Source: Bolinopsis microptera (lineage: Eukaryota; Ctenophora; Tentaculata; Lobata; Bolinopsidae). From it: 64,000 nt of DNA. Below the pieces are notes generated by a model. It saw only the letters and a program-made list of their open reading frames with translations, had not been told where the DNA came from and ran no database searches. A program made the translations under genes and the position numbers. The stretch covers positions 16,356,837 through 16,420,836 of the forward strand of contig NC_087081.1 in the NCBI RefSeq assembly GCF_026151205.1, read 5' to 3'. The first letter of the stretch is position 1; every line of letters begins with the position of its first letter. Positions 36,301 to 42,380 of the stretch are shown in pieces.

Positions 36301-36951
36301 ATAAACCTATCAGAATGCAGCAACGAACAATTCAACTGTTCTCGCATATTTAAATAACTCTCTATTTTCAAGCCAATCGTTAACGTTATGGCGCTAGTTA
36401 CGCTATATTAACGTTATTCGCGTGATTGTTCCTTTACAAGCCTGTCCTAGTAGACATTTCTTATTGTGACTCAGTTTGGAGTAAATAAAATAAATATAAG
36501 TTTTACCGTGAAGCAAATTCGCCAGATTGCTTGCGCATTGTTATACAATGAAAAAACAGATTTGCGTAGTTCACTTTTCGGGATTCAATTATTCATGCGT
36601 TTGTAGGCTTCACGTAAAGCTATGGTTATTACAAACGTAACATCGATACAAAATTCCAGAAAATGTGGTTACGTACGTTCAACAGTTCCAAAAAAAAGTA
36701 ATACCTCTTTTAAATTATTAGAGATATTTCCAGCCCATTTACAGTTTTCTTCCACTCTTTATTTCTGGCTCATAAAGTGTGATGTTGATTTGAATTTAAA
36801 ACCATATGGCGACCTCCAAAACCAAGCTCTTCAACAGTGACGTCATGTGCACGTGCAGTGACGTCATGTGCACGTGTTCTTCAACAGAGGATGTAATTAC
36901 TCTAATTTGATAACTACCTGATGTGTTCGGTTGCAGCTGCTGCGCAGTACC
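15277..36951 (-). CDS. bMERB-domain protein (MICAL/EHBP1-like), 13 exons
   Basis: Thirteen short exons with AG/GT borders join without a phase conflict into an open frame of 373 codons plus stop. The N-terminus is not identified. The order of residues is a basic, proline-containing linker (about 1-80), a motif SVKDRIKLLTQRDL (about 90-103), a basic segment RRKRLRM, then a long helical region at about 165-325. That region's features (RRLAQAQTIQ, FLELVNMKNEMTRRENEL, RDLRYLLEMK, FDVVNKRDYLLTQ, KRREEEENKMIEEML) fit the bivalent Mical/EHBP Rab-binding domain. In known proteins this three-helix domain binds Rab8/10-class GTPases on endomembranes. An acidic tail ends in VFNI-stop. No monooxygenase, CH or LIM domain is visible in the window; they may lie in unseen upstream exons or be absent. 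The introns carry most of the window's repeats. Confidence 0.75.
15649..15723. repeat. Inverted repeat, 31-bp perfect arms, 13-bp loop
   Basis: Left arm 15649-15679 (CTGTCACCAAGATGTAACTA...), right arm 15693-15723. A smaller palindrome (ATGAAGGCATA / TATGCCTTCAT, 15771-15793) follows 48 bp later. Both lie in the intron between exons 12 and 13. Confidence 0.95.
16297..16320 (-). CDS. bMERB gene exon 12 (24-nt microexon)
   Basis: CCTGATGGTCATAAACCTAA-ACAAA-type microexon read as PDGHKPNK, between acceptor TTTCGCAG and donor GTAAGTTG, phase 0 on both sides. Sequence and border resemble exon 13 (both begin CCTGATG after a CAG preceded by a GAAA/TTTC-type flank). It may be a duplicate of that exon's start. 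Confidence 0.5.
16603..16726. repeat. (CACAC/CACCA)n short tandem repeat
   Basis: Five-base repeats CACAC and CCATCA type over about 120 bp, intronic to the bMERB gene. The histidine/threonine-rich frame across it is a repeat translation. Confidence 0.95.
17022..17153 (-). CDS. bMERB gene exon 11
   Basis: Encodes LDENKRREEEENKMIEEMLV followed by SKGMSSKQYSYNTESFITIE and SLLE, phase 0 on both sides (acceptor CATTACAG, donor GTCAGTG). The charged start is the last helix of the bMERB domain. The serine/threonine-rich end leaves the domain. The 34-bp minisatellite begins directly upstream of its acceptor. Confidence 0.75.
17155..17872. repeat. 34-bp minisatellite, left part
   Basis: About 21 tandem units of the type TCACTTGTCAAACACAGGGA plus AATGTTTTGTAATG. 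It begins within a few bases of the exon 11 acceptor; the first unit merges with the acceptor flank (TGTAATGTCAATTATTAGGG). It continues at 21361 on the other side of a LINE insertion. Since 34 is not a multiple of 3, each strand yields long spurious frames. Confidence 0.97.
17885..21360 (-). mobile_element. Near-complete non-LTR retrotransposon (APE/RT LINE)
   Basis: A 3,476-bp insertion that splits the 34-bp minisatellite. It is flanked by an exact 12-bp target-site duplication, CTTGTCAAGCAC, at 17873-17884 and 21361-21372. The duplicated variant (AAGCAC) differs from the array's normal AAACAC, which makes the duplication convincing. It has a 5' UTR of about 240 bp (21119-21360), one large ORF and a short 3' tail ending AGTACAAGTAAGTAGT without a clear poly(A). 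It lies in the same orientation as the host bMERB gene. Confidence 0.92.
17912..21118 (-). pseudogene. LINE endonuclease-reverse transcriptase, one premature stop
   Basis: A single frame of 1,067 residues broken by one TAG at 18521-18523, where the family normally has Tyr in the FTYLG motif. Both sides are in the same frame. From the N-terminus: an APE-type endonuclease at about residues 70-305 (NVGTWNVLSL, LGLTETHRPG, GDLNARIG, GSDHYLV), a linker, then reverse transcriptase at about 555-830. RT motifs are GIVIIVPKKGD, VDFKAAFDSI, SGSGQGDIQGPPLF in place of the usual RQGC, and catalytic DYADDMAVL. After the stop comes LLYGSEVW, CLRRILRIRW and RLRWFGHVTRMPD. This combination is typical of RTE-like and related LINEs. 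No ORF1 is visible. The endonuclease nicks target DNA and the RT copies RNA at the nick. It would need only one base to be open. Confidence 0.88.
21361..23570. repeat. 34-bp minisatellite, right part
   Basis: About 65 more units of the same 34-bp repeat, with variants (CGCTTGTC / CACTTGTC, CGAACAC / CAAACAC, TTGTTATG / TTGTAATG). The right end (22990-23560) has shortened and mutated units. All open frames here (residue patterns such as MSLVKHREMFCNV) are repeat translations. Confidence 0.97.
23665..23907. repeat. Triplicated exon end plus splice donor
   Basis: The 43-bp block AACCTGAGTAAGCAGGTAAT...ATCGAAC occurs at 23665-23707, 23776-23818 and 23865-23907. The right copy is the true 3' end of bMERB exon 10 with its donor. 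The two extra copies lie in the intron immediately downstream, with TTACGTCACTA repeats between. Confidence 0.9.
23868..23962 (-). CDS. bMERB gene exon 10
   Basis: 95 nt between acceptor AATTACAG and donor GTTTAC. Enters in phase 1 and leaves in phase 0. It encodes E-AEKQDEDYLEEEELILKK followed by FDVVNKRDYLLTQ, the conserved 'L..VN.RD.L' helix of the bMERB domain. Its last 41 bases are copied twice downstream. Confidence 0.8.
24247..24314 (-). CDS. bMERB gene exon 9
   Basis: 68 nt between acceptor AATCGCAG and donor GTAAATTA. It encodes YLQLMDEQDQIERDLRYLLE and MK with split codons at both ends that match exons 8 and 10. The charged helix fits the central bMERB segment. Confidence 0.8.
24472..24568 (-). 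CDS. bMERB gene exon 8
   Basis: 97 nt between acceptor GACTCAG and donor GTAATG. It encodes NDDKGLLSQFLELVNMKNEM then TRRENELHLCE. The 'FLELVNMKNEMTRRENEL' pattern is the most diagnostic part of the MICAL/EHBP1 bMERB fold (W/F..LV..KN.L.R...EL). Confidence 0.82.
24841..24850. promoter_or_regulatory. Perfect CArG box, site 1
   Basis: CCATATAAGG fits CC(A/T)6GG, the SRF-binding consensus, inside a 30-bp segment (AGGCACGTGAGGCCCATATAAGGAG) repeated at 25089-25112. Intronic in the bMERB gene; function inferred only. Confidence 0.35.
25100..25109. promoter_or_regulatory. Perfect CArG box, site 2
   Basis: Second CCATATAAGG, again preceded by AGGCACGTG, 259 bp from the first. Duplication of a short segment would explain the pair equally well. 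Confidence 0.35.
25563..25644 (-). CDS. bMERB gene exon 7
   Basis: 82 nt between acceptor CATTTAG and donor GTAAGTG. It encodes RDRSLLEQKMNEFENTAAEI then EMLLRDS, ending in phase 1 to match exon 8. This is the first long helix of the bMERB domain. Confidence 0.8.
25810..25942 (-). CDS. bMERB gene exon 6
   Basis: 133 nt between acceptor TTTCACAG and donor GTATTTTA. It encodes a basic stretch NKFTREKNIRRKRLRMKPTN followed by KMNQRRLAQAQTIQ, the entry into the bMERB helix. Confidence 0.8.
25985..26267. repeat. Array of repeated splice donors, about 21-bp unit
   Basis: Units of CTAGCAACAGAAACAACTCAC on the plus strand. On the gene's strand each reads TTTCTGTTGCTAG/GTGAGTTG, a copy of the real exon 5 donor (GCTGCTGCTAG/GTGAGTTG) at its edge. 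Variants carry CTAACAAC or TTAACGAC. The array fills most of the 325-bp intron between exons 5 and 6. Confidence 0.93.
26268..26433 (-). CDS. bMERB gene exon 5
   Basis: 166 nt between acceptor AATTACAG and donor GTGAGTTG. It encodes EEGGPVSVKDRIKLLTQRDL followed by a serine-rich and basic segment (FSAGPRKRIEVSTDLKKSVT). The SVKDRIKLL motif stands alone in a linker and could be a short interaction motif; its partner is unknown. Confidence 0.75.
26662..29582. repeat. 63-bp G-rich minisatellite with higher-order structure
   Basis: About 46 units of the form AATACTTAAGGTGGGGTGTGG, TTGCTAGATCTCCTGGTGTT, TATTGTTGCTCTAATATTTAAT, with a short variant lacking GCTAGATCT. GGTGGGGTGTGG and GGTGGGGCGGGG subtypes are interspersed. 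Between 28741 and 29280 four unit types recur in the same order every 240 bp. On the bMERB gene's strand each unit carries AATAAA. Located in the intron between exons 4 and 5. Confidence 0.97.
29583..30443. other. Intronic AT-rich DNA
   Basis: No exon seen. Near 30398-30444 a donor-like segment (ACCTTG, with AATTAGTAA spacers) is present twice, the second being the true exon 4 donor. Confidence 0.5.
30444..30539 (-). CDS. bMERB gene exon 4
   Basis: 96 nt between acceptor GATTTTCAG and donor GTAATTAC. It encodes VTRHTRAGSMTNVDTYIPDY then TKQMQDDISNQ. Low-complexity linker, recognised by border and phase agreement rather than by similarity. Confidence 0.65.
30678..30828. mobile_element. MITE-like element with 14-bp TIRs
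   Basis: 151 bp bounded by GGGATCGTTCACAT and its exact reverse complement. It contains an interrupted G tract of about 30 bases near its right end (30780-30810). No clear target duplication is seen. It resembles a widespread class of small elements with GGGATCGTTCA-type ends. Confidence 0.7.
30975..31077. repeat. 26-bp tandem repeat with CACGTG
   Basis: Four copies of AAAGCTCAGAGTCACAGTCA-CGTGAC; one copy has CATGAC. Confidence 0.95.
31550..31645. repeat. 16-bp tandem repeat with CACGTGACATGA
   Basis: About five copies of CACCACGTGACATGACG, each with an E-box (CACGTG). Confidence 0.9.
31646..32042. other. Intronic AT-rich DNA
   Basis: I see nothing beyond AT-rich intron sequence between exons 3 and 4. 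Confidence 0.5.
32043..32081 (-). CDS. bMERB gene exon 3
   Basis: 39 nt between acceptor ATTATATAG and donor GTATGTAA. It encodes SVLNMASLFEKN, with split codons that match exon 2 (C+GA) and exon 4 (G+CG). Its first bases and its acceptor are copied twice upstream in the intron. Confidence 0.65.
32066..32470. repeat. Three copies of exon 3 start plus acceptor, with CRE-motif spacers
   Basis: CATGTTCAGGACGGATCCTA plus TATAATGATAATACAGTA occurs at about 32066, 32215 and 32409. The first is the real exon/acceptor. Between copies are 3 and then 5 tandem copies of the 21-bp GTTGTGATGACGTCATGTGGT, each with the full palindromic CRE TGACGTCA. Confidence 0.93.
32471..32648. other. Short GGTTAC-type repeats
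   Basis: Three copies of GGTTACCTAGGTTACGGTC-type sequence, then AT-rich spacer leading into the 31-bp array. Confidence 0.6.
32649..33533. repeat. 31-bp minisatellite with CCAATCAG motif
   Basis: About 28 near-identical copies of CCAATCAGAAGCGCTGGTTC-ACACCAACTGT. Each holds a CCAATCAG box, the NF-Y consensus, and an AGCGCT palindrome. A few units carry CTCTGG, GTGCTGG, CACTAAC or a CACACACC insertion. Confidence 0.97.
33534..34019. other. Intronic DNA without recognised features
   Basis: AT-rich intron sequence between the CCAAT array and the TIR element; I see no exon. Confidence 0.5.
34020..34650. mobile_element. TIR element built of CTAGCG motifs, with telomere-like core
   Basis: Left end 34020-34150 and right end about 34562-34648 are inverted relatives (ACATCTAGCGTGAAATGACG on the left, CGTCATTTCACACTAGATG on the right). 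The left end also holds a hairpin with perfect 16-bp arms, GGCGACATCTAGCGCT and its complement, with a GTCT loop (about 34108-34143). The middle (34440-34540) has scattered CCCTAA repeats. No coding sequence; non-autonomous if mobile. Confidence 0.65.
34797..34868 (-). CDS. bMERB gene exon 2
   Basis: 72 nt between acceptor ATTTTTTAG and donor GTAAGTAC. It encodes IKGRVIKDAAPSKPAAKAPA then KPK, a Lys/Ala/Pro linker. Phase agrees with exon 3. Confidence 0.6.
34955..35445. repeat. 11-bp minisatellite
   Basis: About 44 copies of ACCTCACTTAA with CCTTACCTAA and CCACACTTAA variants. A block with the same order of variants appears to occur twice (about 34990-35170 and 35225-35410), showing segmental duplication inside the array. 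Confidence 0.95.
35446..36917. other. Intronic DNA with small repeats
   Basis: Contains a 10-bp CACTAGTAGT repeat (about 35728-35800), a duplicated AACACACAGCACTAGTGACA segment (35898 and 35945) and a CRE/E-box pair at 36837-36882. No exon recognised. The open frame at 36622-36840 lacks family features. Confidence 0.5.
36837..36882. promoter_or_regulatory. Tandem CRE/E-box pair, copy 1
   Basis: Two copies of CAGTGACGTCATGTGCACGTG. Each joins a full TGACGTCA with a CACGTG-type site. The same double motif is at 41848-41899. Confidence 0.4.
36918..36951 (-). CDS. bMERB gene exon 1 in window (tentative)
   Basis: 34 nt between a weak acceptor (CTGTTTGAG) and donor GTAGTTAT, read as GTAQQLQPNTS with a phase that matches exon 2. 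Short and without similarity, so tentative. Upstream exons, including the start codon, were not found. Confidence 0.35.
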
Positions 36952-37380
36952 CTCAAACAGTAAACACACACACAATACGCCTAGAGAAACAAGATCAGAG
37001 CAATTTCACTCAACTTCGTACAAACACCTCTCCACACAGTCACAACCTTATTAATCTCATCCTAAGAAGCATACTTTATTTAACATATTAAACATGTTAA
37101 GGCGCTTTTACTTTCAATATTTTGAACAGCACTGGTATTGAAATAATGTTCCACATTTACTTCATATTATTTGCTGTGATATTTTTATATAACATGGCTT
37201 ATACACCTGTGTACTGGAAGTGCTCTGTTGCCATGGCAACAGCCAGGTGGTCTTTAGATACCAACCGTAGACAAATTTCCACGCAATTCTTTAAGAAGCG
37301 ATCCCCGTGCTACTTTTGTACTCCTTCATAATATCCTTTTGTATCACATAATTAATCACGCAAGTGCTTTTACTATAACT

Positions 37381-37990
37381 ACTGGTGGACCCGTTGTGAC
37401 GAGTAGTGACCATAGAAAAACAGAAATATCAGAACGGTTAAATTAGAGAATGTTGCTTCGTAACATTTCCAACATTTCCAACATTTCCAACATTTCCCTC
37501 ACTGATTTAATCACTTTTCAGACTCATAACCTTCCTGTACAGCCCATTTTCCCGTGTAAATTATTTAATTTGCTGCTCCGAATCCGGATTTAGTTTTAAA
37601 AAGAAGCAGCTGTTAATCCGAGAGTTGGTCAATAGTCATGCTTTAGTGGACGATTATTGGCTTTGTACATATTGCAATTTGTGGTTCAATATTTGAGGCT
37701 ATTATTCCTTTTTTTGAGCGTATTAAAAGATAATTAAAGTTACGCTCGGCACGTAACTGTACTTTATATACTATATCTTATATATATTGTTATAAGCAAT
37801 ATATTGATATTATAAAGGAGTACACTCGCGCTTACTGCCTCTTCCTCTGATTTCTTTCTCACGTTCTTTCTCTGATACTGAACACATGACTGATTGTCAT
37901 GAAAATCATTTATTCAACGACTTCCTCATATTTGCATATATATAATACTATTTTCACCGTTCATAATGAGTGTCTGAGATCAGCATTCAG
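37381..37990. repeat. 611-bp tandem duplication, copy 1
   Basis: Runs from ACTGGTGGACCCGTTGTGAC to TCAGCATTCAG. It contains short AACATTTCC repeats and a TATA-rich stretch. Copy 2 follows directly and is interrupted by a LINE. Confidence 0.95.
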
Positions 37991-38144
37991 TACTGGTGGA
38001 CCCGTTGTGACGAGTAGTGACCATAGAAAAACAGAAATATCAGAACGGTTAAATTAGAGAATGTTGCTTCGTAACATTTCCAACCTTTCCAACATTTCCA
38101 ACATTTCCAACATTTCCCTCACTGATTTAATCACTTTTCAGACT

Positions 38145-40975
38145 ATGTGGTATGCTGGAACAGTATCAGTGATCGAGTAAGCTTTTTGGACCTAGAACTC
38201 CCTACAAAATCTGGAAAATTTATCAAATGTAGGGTGGTCAATGTATATGGGCCACACAAGAAACTTGCAGAAAATGATCAACAACTGTTGATTAATTTTT
38301 ACGGCCAAGTTAGGGACGCTCTAAACGTCCCTGCTAATGTTGAGATATTTGTTTTGGGAGATTTTAATTCAAAGTTGGGAAAAATGACTGCTTCAGATAA
38401 GGACTTTGGTTTTGGTCGTTTCATGGGTAAACATGGTATGGGTTTGCGCAACGATATGGGAGAAAACTTGTTAGACTTGTTATCAGAATTTGACCTCTTT
38501 GCCTCCAACACTGGTTTTTATCATCCTGCCCGACATACGACCACCTACACTGGCTGGAGGAAGGACTGGAGTGCCGGGCGAAATAGTAAAAAGACGATCC
38601 CGGTCTATTCTCAGATCGATTTCATCCTGTGTCGAAGTAGGTCGAAGCCAATGCTACAAGATTCTAGATCTTATGCAGGCACCTTGACATACTCTGATCA
38701 CAGATTTGTTGTCACTAGAGTAGATTTTAAGGACATCTGTCTTTGCTATAAACGCCACTCCAAGTCATCCTTAAAGTTCAACACCTCTGAACTCACCTCG
38801 AACCCCACCATTCAGGTGAAATATCGTCAATCCTTATATGATAACTTAAGTAACACTGTTTCTGCTCTGGATCCAAATTCAGACTTGAATGGCTTACTTG
38901 AGTCCATAAAGGATGATGCAAAATCGTCAATTGGTGTCATCAGACACAGGAAACGTAATCGCAGCGACGATGATGAGGTGAAAAACTTATCTAGCCAGCG
39001 TTACTTGTTGAGACAGCAGCTTAATGATAACCAGTCTTTAGACAGAACCTCACTTAGATCATCTATTAACTGCCTCACCAATCAGATCAAGCAGAGACTT
39101 TCTAACATACGATCAGCTGCTGCTGATGCTATCTGTAATACCATCAGTTCAACAACAGATAGTAAGAAAATGTTTGAAGCTGTTCGAACCCTGAACTTAC
39201 CTAAAAGTAAAGCCCCTTCTAGTATTGGTGTTCATGATGAGCAAGGGTGCAATATTGCAACAGACACTGGTAAAGCTGCCGTAGTTGCTAAGTACCTTGA
39301 GCAACAACTTACTCGTGATGAAGCACCTTTAGAACCTTTTGTAGGACCTCCTCGCCCACTAGTTAAGCCATTCACTAGTGAAGAAATCGGATCAGCTGCT
39401 AGAAGTCTCAAAAATGGTCGAGCTAACGGCCCAGATGGGATTCCTAATGAGCTTCTCAAGTATTCTACTGGATCAGTACACAGACGTTTTGCAGACATTA
39501 TCAATAGAAGCTTCGAGACCAATTCCTACCTTGACCCCATTGGACAGGCAAACATTACCCCCTTACAGAAGCCAAATAAGCCCATTGGTCCAGTGAAGAA
39601 CCTACGGCCCCTCACTCTCTCAAATGCTGTTAGAAAGATTCTTTCAATGGCAACCTTGAAGAGAATTGAGAATAAAGTCAATGCTTTCACTGGTCCATGG
39701 CAATGTGCTTACAAGCAGGGTAGATCATGTGCTGACATTGTATGGTGCCAGCGTGTGATGTTATCAGTTGTCCAGAGGAAGAGGTGGGAATACCATCGCA
39801 TGGGGATCGACATGTCTAGTGCCTTTGACACTATACGACGATCTACCATCCTCGATCTTCTTGTTGAGTGTGGCTGTGATGATGACGAAGTCCGTTTGGT
39901 AAGACTTTTGCTTTCCAACACCAAGCTCAAAGTCAACATCAACGGTACACTGTCTGCTGAATTCCAGAGTTTTCTCGGTGCATTCCAAGGTGACTGTCTG
40001 TCTGGATGCTTGTTCACACTTGTCTTAGCGGGTGCCTTGCGTGACCTCCGTAACAGGCTTGAAACTGCAACGAATAGGCCTAACCCACCTATCACCGATA
40101 TTGGTCTTCCACTTGACAGTGAGTATGCTGATGATATCGACTTCAATGATGAAGATGAAGACAATCTGAGGGAGCTGTTGCCTATTGCAACAGTAGTCCT
40201 TAAGGATTGGAATCTCTTCGTTAACGAAGACAAAACTGATTTCACTCATGTGTACTTAGCTGAAAAGGGAGCTAAAGACGATCAGGGTAAGCCAATTGCA
40301 GGGAACGAGCTCTGGAGAAAGAGTATCACGCTTGGCTCCATGCTTTGTAGTAAGGAGGACATCTCTAGAAGGATATGTCTGGGATATGCCGCGTTTAACA
40401 AATACAAGAAAGCTTGGAACCATAAGATCCCTCTGAGCAAGAGGCTTCTGTTGTATGAGGCTCTGGTAGTATCCGTTTTAATGTACAATTCATCTTGCTG
40501 GGCTGCCCCTAAATCAGTATTGGAAAAACTAGATATTGCTCACAGACGTCATCTGCGATCAATTTTGAATTACAAATACCCTCACATCATCTCCAACAAG
40601 AACTTGTATAAACGCTGCAATAGCGAACCATTGTCAGCTAAAGTGGCTCGTAGTCGGTGGAGGATGCTCGGACATGTACTGCGTGGGCCTACAGATGGCC
40701 CTGCCTATTCGTCGCTTGTTTTTGCTGTCAACACCTTACAGCTTCAAGGGCGGCGTGGAAGACCGCAGTCAAACCTTTTCTCACTGATTCTACACGACCT
40801 TAGTGTCCGAAAATTATCGTTAAATAATTTATGTGATTTGAACTATTTAACGTTAATTGCTCAGAATAGAGTTAAATGGAGAAGTATGCAAATTGCATGA
40901 CTTTTGTTTGAGAAAGATTAGGGGACAGAAATGTTTACTTTGTTGACTATCTGTTTCTTAGAGCTTTTGTTTATA
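38145..40975 (+). mobile_element. 5'-truncated non-LTR retrotransposon
   Basis: A 2,831-bp insertion flanked by TCAGACT at 38138-38144 and 40976-40982, where copy 1 of the duplication has only one TCAGACT. 5' truncation removed the first third of the endonuclease. The 3' end has about 75 bp of UTR and no poly(A). Confidence 0.9.
38147..40900 (+). CDS. LINE ORF2 fragment: partial endonuclease and complete RT
   Basis: 917 open codons without stop or frameshift. The frame opens at the insertion boundary, so there is no native start. The remaining endonuclease has VVNVYGPH, LGDFNSKLG and YSDHRFV; the N-terminal catalytic Asn and Glu motifs are missing. The RT spans about residues 400-700: NLRPLTLSNAVRKI, GIDMSSAFDTIRR, GAFQGDCLSG and catalytic EYADDIDF. 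A C-terminal region resembling other LINEs follows (LLLYEALVVSVLMYNSSCW, ARSRWRMLGHVLRG). The FQGDCLSG box differs from the RQGCPLSP of most LINEs and from the 18-21 kb element, so the two belong to different clades. The open frame suggests a young insertion. Confidence 0.85.
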   Translation: MVCWNSISDRVSFLDLELPTKSGKFIKCRVVNVYGPHKKLAENDQQLLINFYGQVRDALNVPANVEIFVLGDFNSKLGKMTASDKDFGFGRFMGKHGMGLRNDMGENLLDLLSEFDLFASNTGFYHPARHTTTYTGWRKDWSAGRNSKKTIPVYSQIDFILCRSRSKPMLQDSRSYAGTLTYSDHRFVVTRVDFKDICLCYKRHSKSSLKFNTSELTSNPTIQVKYRQSLYDNLSNTVSALDPNSDLNGLLESIKDDAKSSIGVIRHRKRNRSDDDEVKNLSSQRYLLRQQLNDNQSLDRTSLRSSINCLTNQIKQRLSNIRSAAADAICNTISSTTDSKKMFEAVRTLNLPKSKAPSSIGVHDEQGCNIATDTGKAAVVAKYLEQQLTRDEAPLEPFVGPPRPLVKPFTSEEIGSAARSLKNGRANGPDGIPNELLKYSTGSVHRRFADIINRSFETNSYLDPIGQANITPLQKPNKPIGPVKNLRPLTLSNAVRKILSMATLKRIENKVNAFTGPWQCAYKQGRSCADIVWCQRVMLSVVQRKRWEYHRMGIDMSSAFDTIRRSTILDLLVECGCDDDEVRLVRLLLSNTKLKVNINGTLSAEFQSFLGAFQGDCLSGCLFTLVLAGALRDLRNRLETATNRPNPPITDIGLPLDSEYADDIDFNDEDEDNLRELLPIATVVLKDWNLFVNEDKTDFTHVYLAEKGAKDDQGKPIAGNELWRKSITLGSMLCSKEDISRRICLGYAAFNKYKKAWNHKIPLSKRLLLYEALVVSVLMYNSSCWAAPKSVLEKLDIAHRRHLRSILNYKYPHIISNKNLYKRCNSEPLSAKVARSRWRMLGHVLRGPTDGPAYSSLVFAVNTLQLQGRRGRPQSNLFSLILHDLSVRKLSLNNLCDLNYLTLIAQNRVKWRSMQIA

Positions 40976-41448
40976 TCAGACTCATAACCTTCCTGTACAG
41001 CCCATTTTCCCGTGTAAATTATTTAATTTGCTGCTCCGAATCCGGATTTAGTTTTTAAAAAAGCAGCTGTTAATCCGAGAGTTGGTCAATAGTCATGCTT
41101 TAGTGGACGATTATTGGCTTTGCACATTATTGCAATTTTTGGTTCAATATTTTAGGCTATTATTCCTTTTTTTGAGCGTATTAAAAGATAATTAAAGTTA
41201 CGCTCGGCACGTAACTGTACTTTATATACTATATCTTATATATATTGTTATAAGCAATATATTGATATTATAAAGGAGTACACTCGCGCTTACTGCCTCT
41301 TCCTCTGATTTCTTTCTCACGTTCTTTCTCTGATACTGAACACATGACTGATTGTCATGAAAATCATTTATTCAACGACTTCCTCATATTTGCATATATA
41401 TAATACTATTTTCACCGTTCATAATGAGTGTCTGAGATCAGCATTCAG

Positions 41449-42283
41449 CATAACTATTAAACTACTGTTAAACTGATCCCTTCATAACTATTTAACCCTG
41501 CATACAGTTAGTTTATAAAAGGAAGCAGTTAGTCGGAGAACCATAGTCTCTAAAGCAATATTTGATATTTCATGTCACTAAAATATTATATATTCTCTAG
41601 CGGTATCTACATATTATTGTGTGGTATTGTAAGTCGTAAGATAGGGTAGACACACGGTGTTACTCCTGCATTATCACAATATACAAATGTGACTTTAATA
41701 GTACACTTTGTACGGTCCATCAAGGTTTGTGACGTACCCATTAAAGTTTGACACCTTTATTGACTATTGTGGTTTAGTAGTAGTGCTGTTAAAAGTGCAC
41801 TACTTATCAAGATGTCGGATGCTGGCATATATATTAAAATATAGCTGCACGTGCAGTGACGTCATGTGCACGTGCAGTGACGTCATGTGCACGTGTTCTC
41901 CTACAATAGCTGTCAGTATAATAGTTGACAACACACAGTGAGCTATCAGTTCCATTACATACTATTCAGCTTCTCTCTGCTCTATCAGCACTCCATTAAT
42001 CGCTGCTACTTGATTGCTAATAGAAGTACTTTGATAGTTCTCGAACGCTGGTACTCGATTTCTAGTTAATATGTTATAGACGTTATTACTGCTATCAATT
42101 TGTATTTCATTTTACAACTATTTTCTAGCACTGTTTCTCAATTATTCTGCAATGAGTCCTCCACTGATTTGTAAGTTTGTATAATCATGATTTCAATACC
42201 AGACCGCCACTTCAAACATTAAAATACAACTTAATTTTTCATTGTTGTAGGAACCTCTCCAATGATGACATCCTCGTAACAGC
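41449..42283. other. Intergenic DNA upstream of the membrane-protein gene
   Basis: Contains the second CRE/E-box pair (41848-41899). Promoter elements and a 5' non-coding exon may lie here: GTAAGT at 42171 and TTGTTGTAG at 42242-42250 could bound a 5' UTR intron. These are consensus matches only. Confidence 0.4.
41848..41899. promoter_or_regulatory. Tandem CRE/E-box pair, copy 2
   Basis: GCACGTGCAGTGACGTCATG repeated twice, ending GTGCACGTGTTCT as in the 36.8-kb copy. It lies about 400 bp upstream of the signal-peptide exon, where it could act as a promoter element. Confidence 0.4.
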
Positions 42284-42380
42284 ATGATACATCAACTCCT
42301 CTTCCTGCAATTTGCTATGTTCGTAGCGGTTGCTTCTCGACCTGAAGGCACTGGTAACCATACCATCGACAGAAATACAG
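42284..42380 (+). CDS. Membrane-protein gene exon 1: signal peptide
   Basis: MIHQLLFLQFAMFVAVAS, a classic hydrophobic signal peptide, then RPEGTGNHTIDRNT, ending in phase 1 before donor GTTAGAC. The start is chosen because it is the first ATG that gives a signal peptide and an in-phase link to the transmembrane exon. Confidence 0.55.

Larger units (their letters stand above)
37992..41448. repeat. 611-bp tandem duplication, copy 2, split by a LINE
   Basis: 37992-38144 plus 40976-41448 together equal copy 1, with one extra AACATTTCC unit and a handful of substitutions (for example TTTGCACATTATTGC against TTTGTACATATTGC). The intact copy 1 serves as an empty-site reference for the LINE insertion. 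Confidence 0.95.

Noticed and set aside
39232-40249. Minus-strand ORFs within the 38-41 kb LINE
   Set aside because: Antisense shadows of the RT frame.
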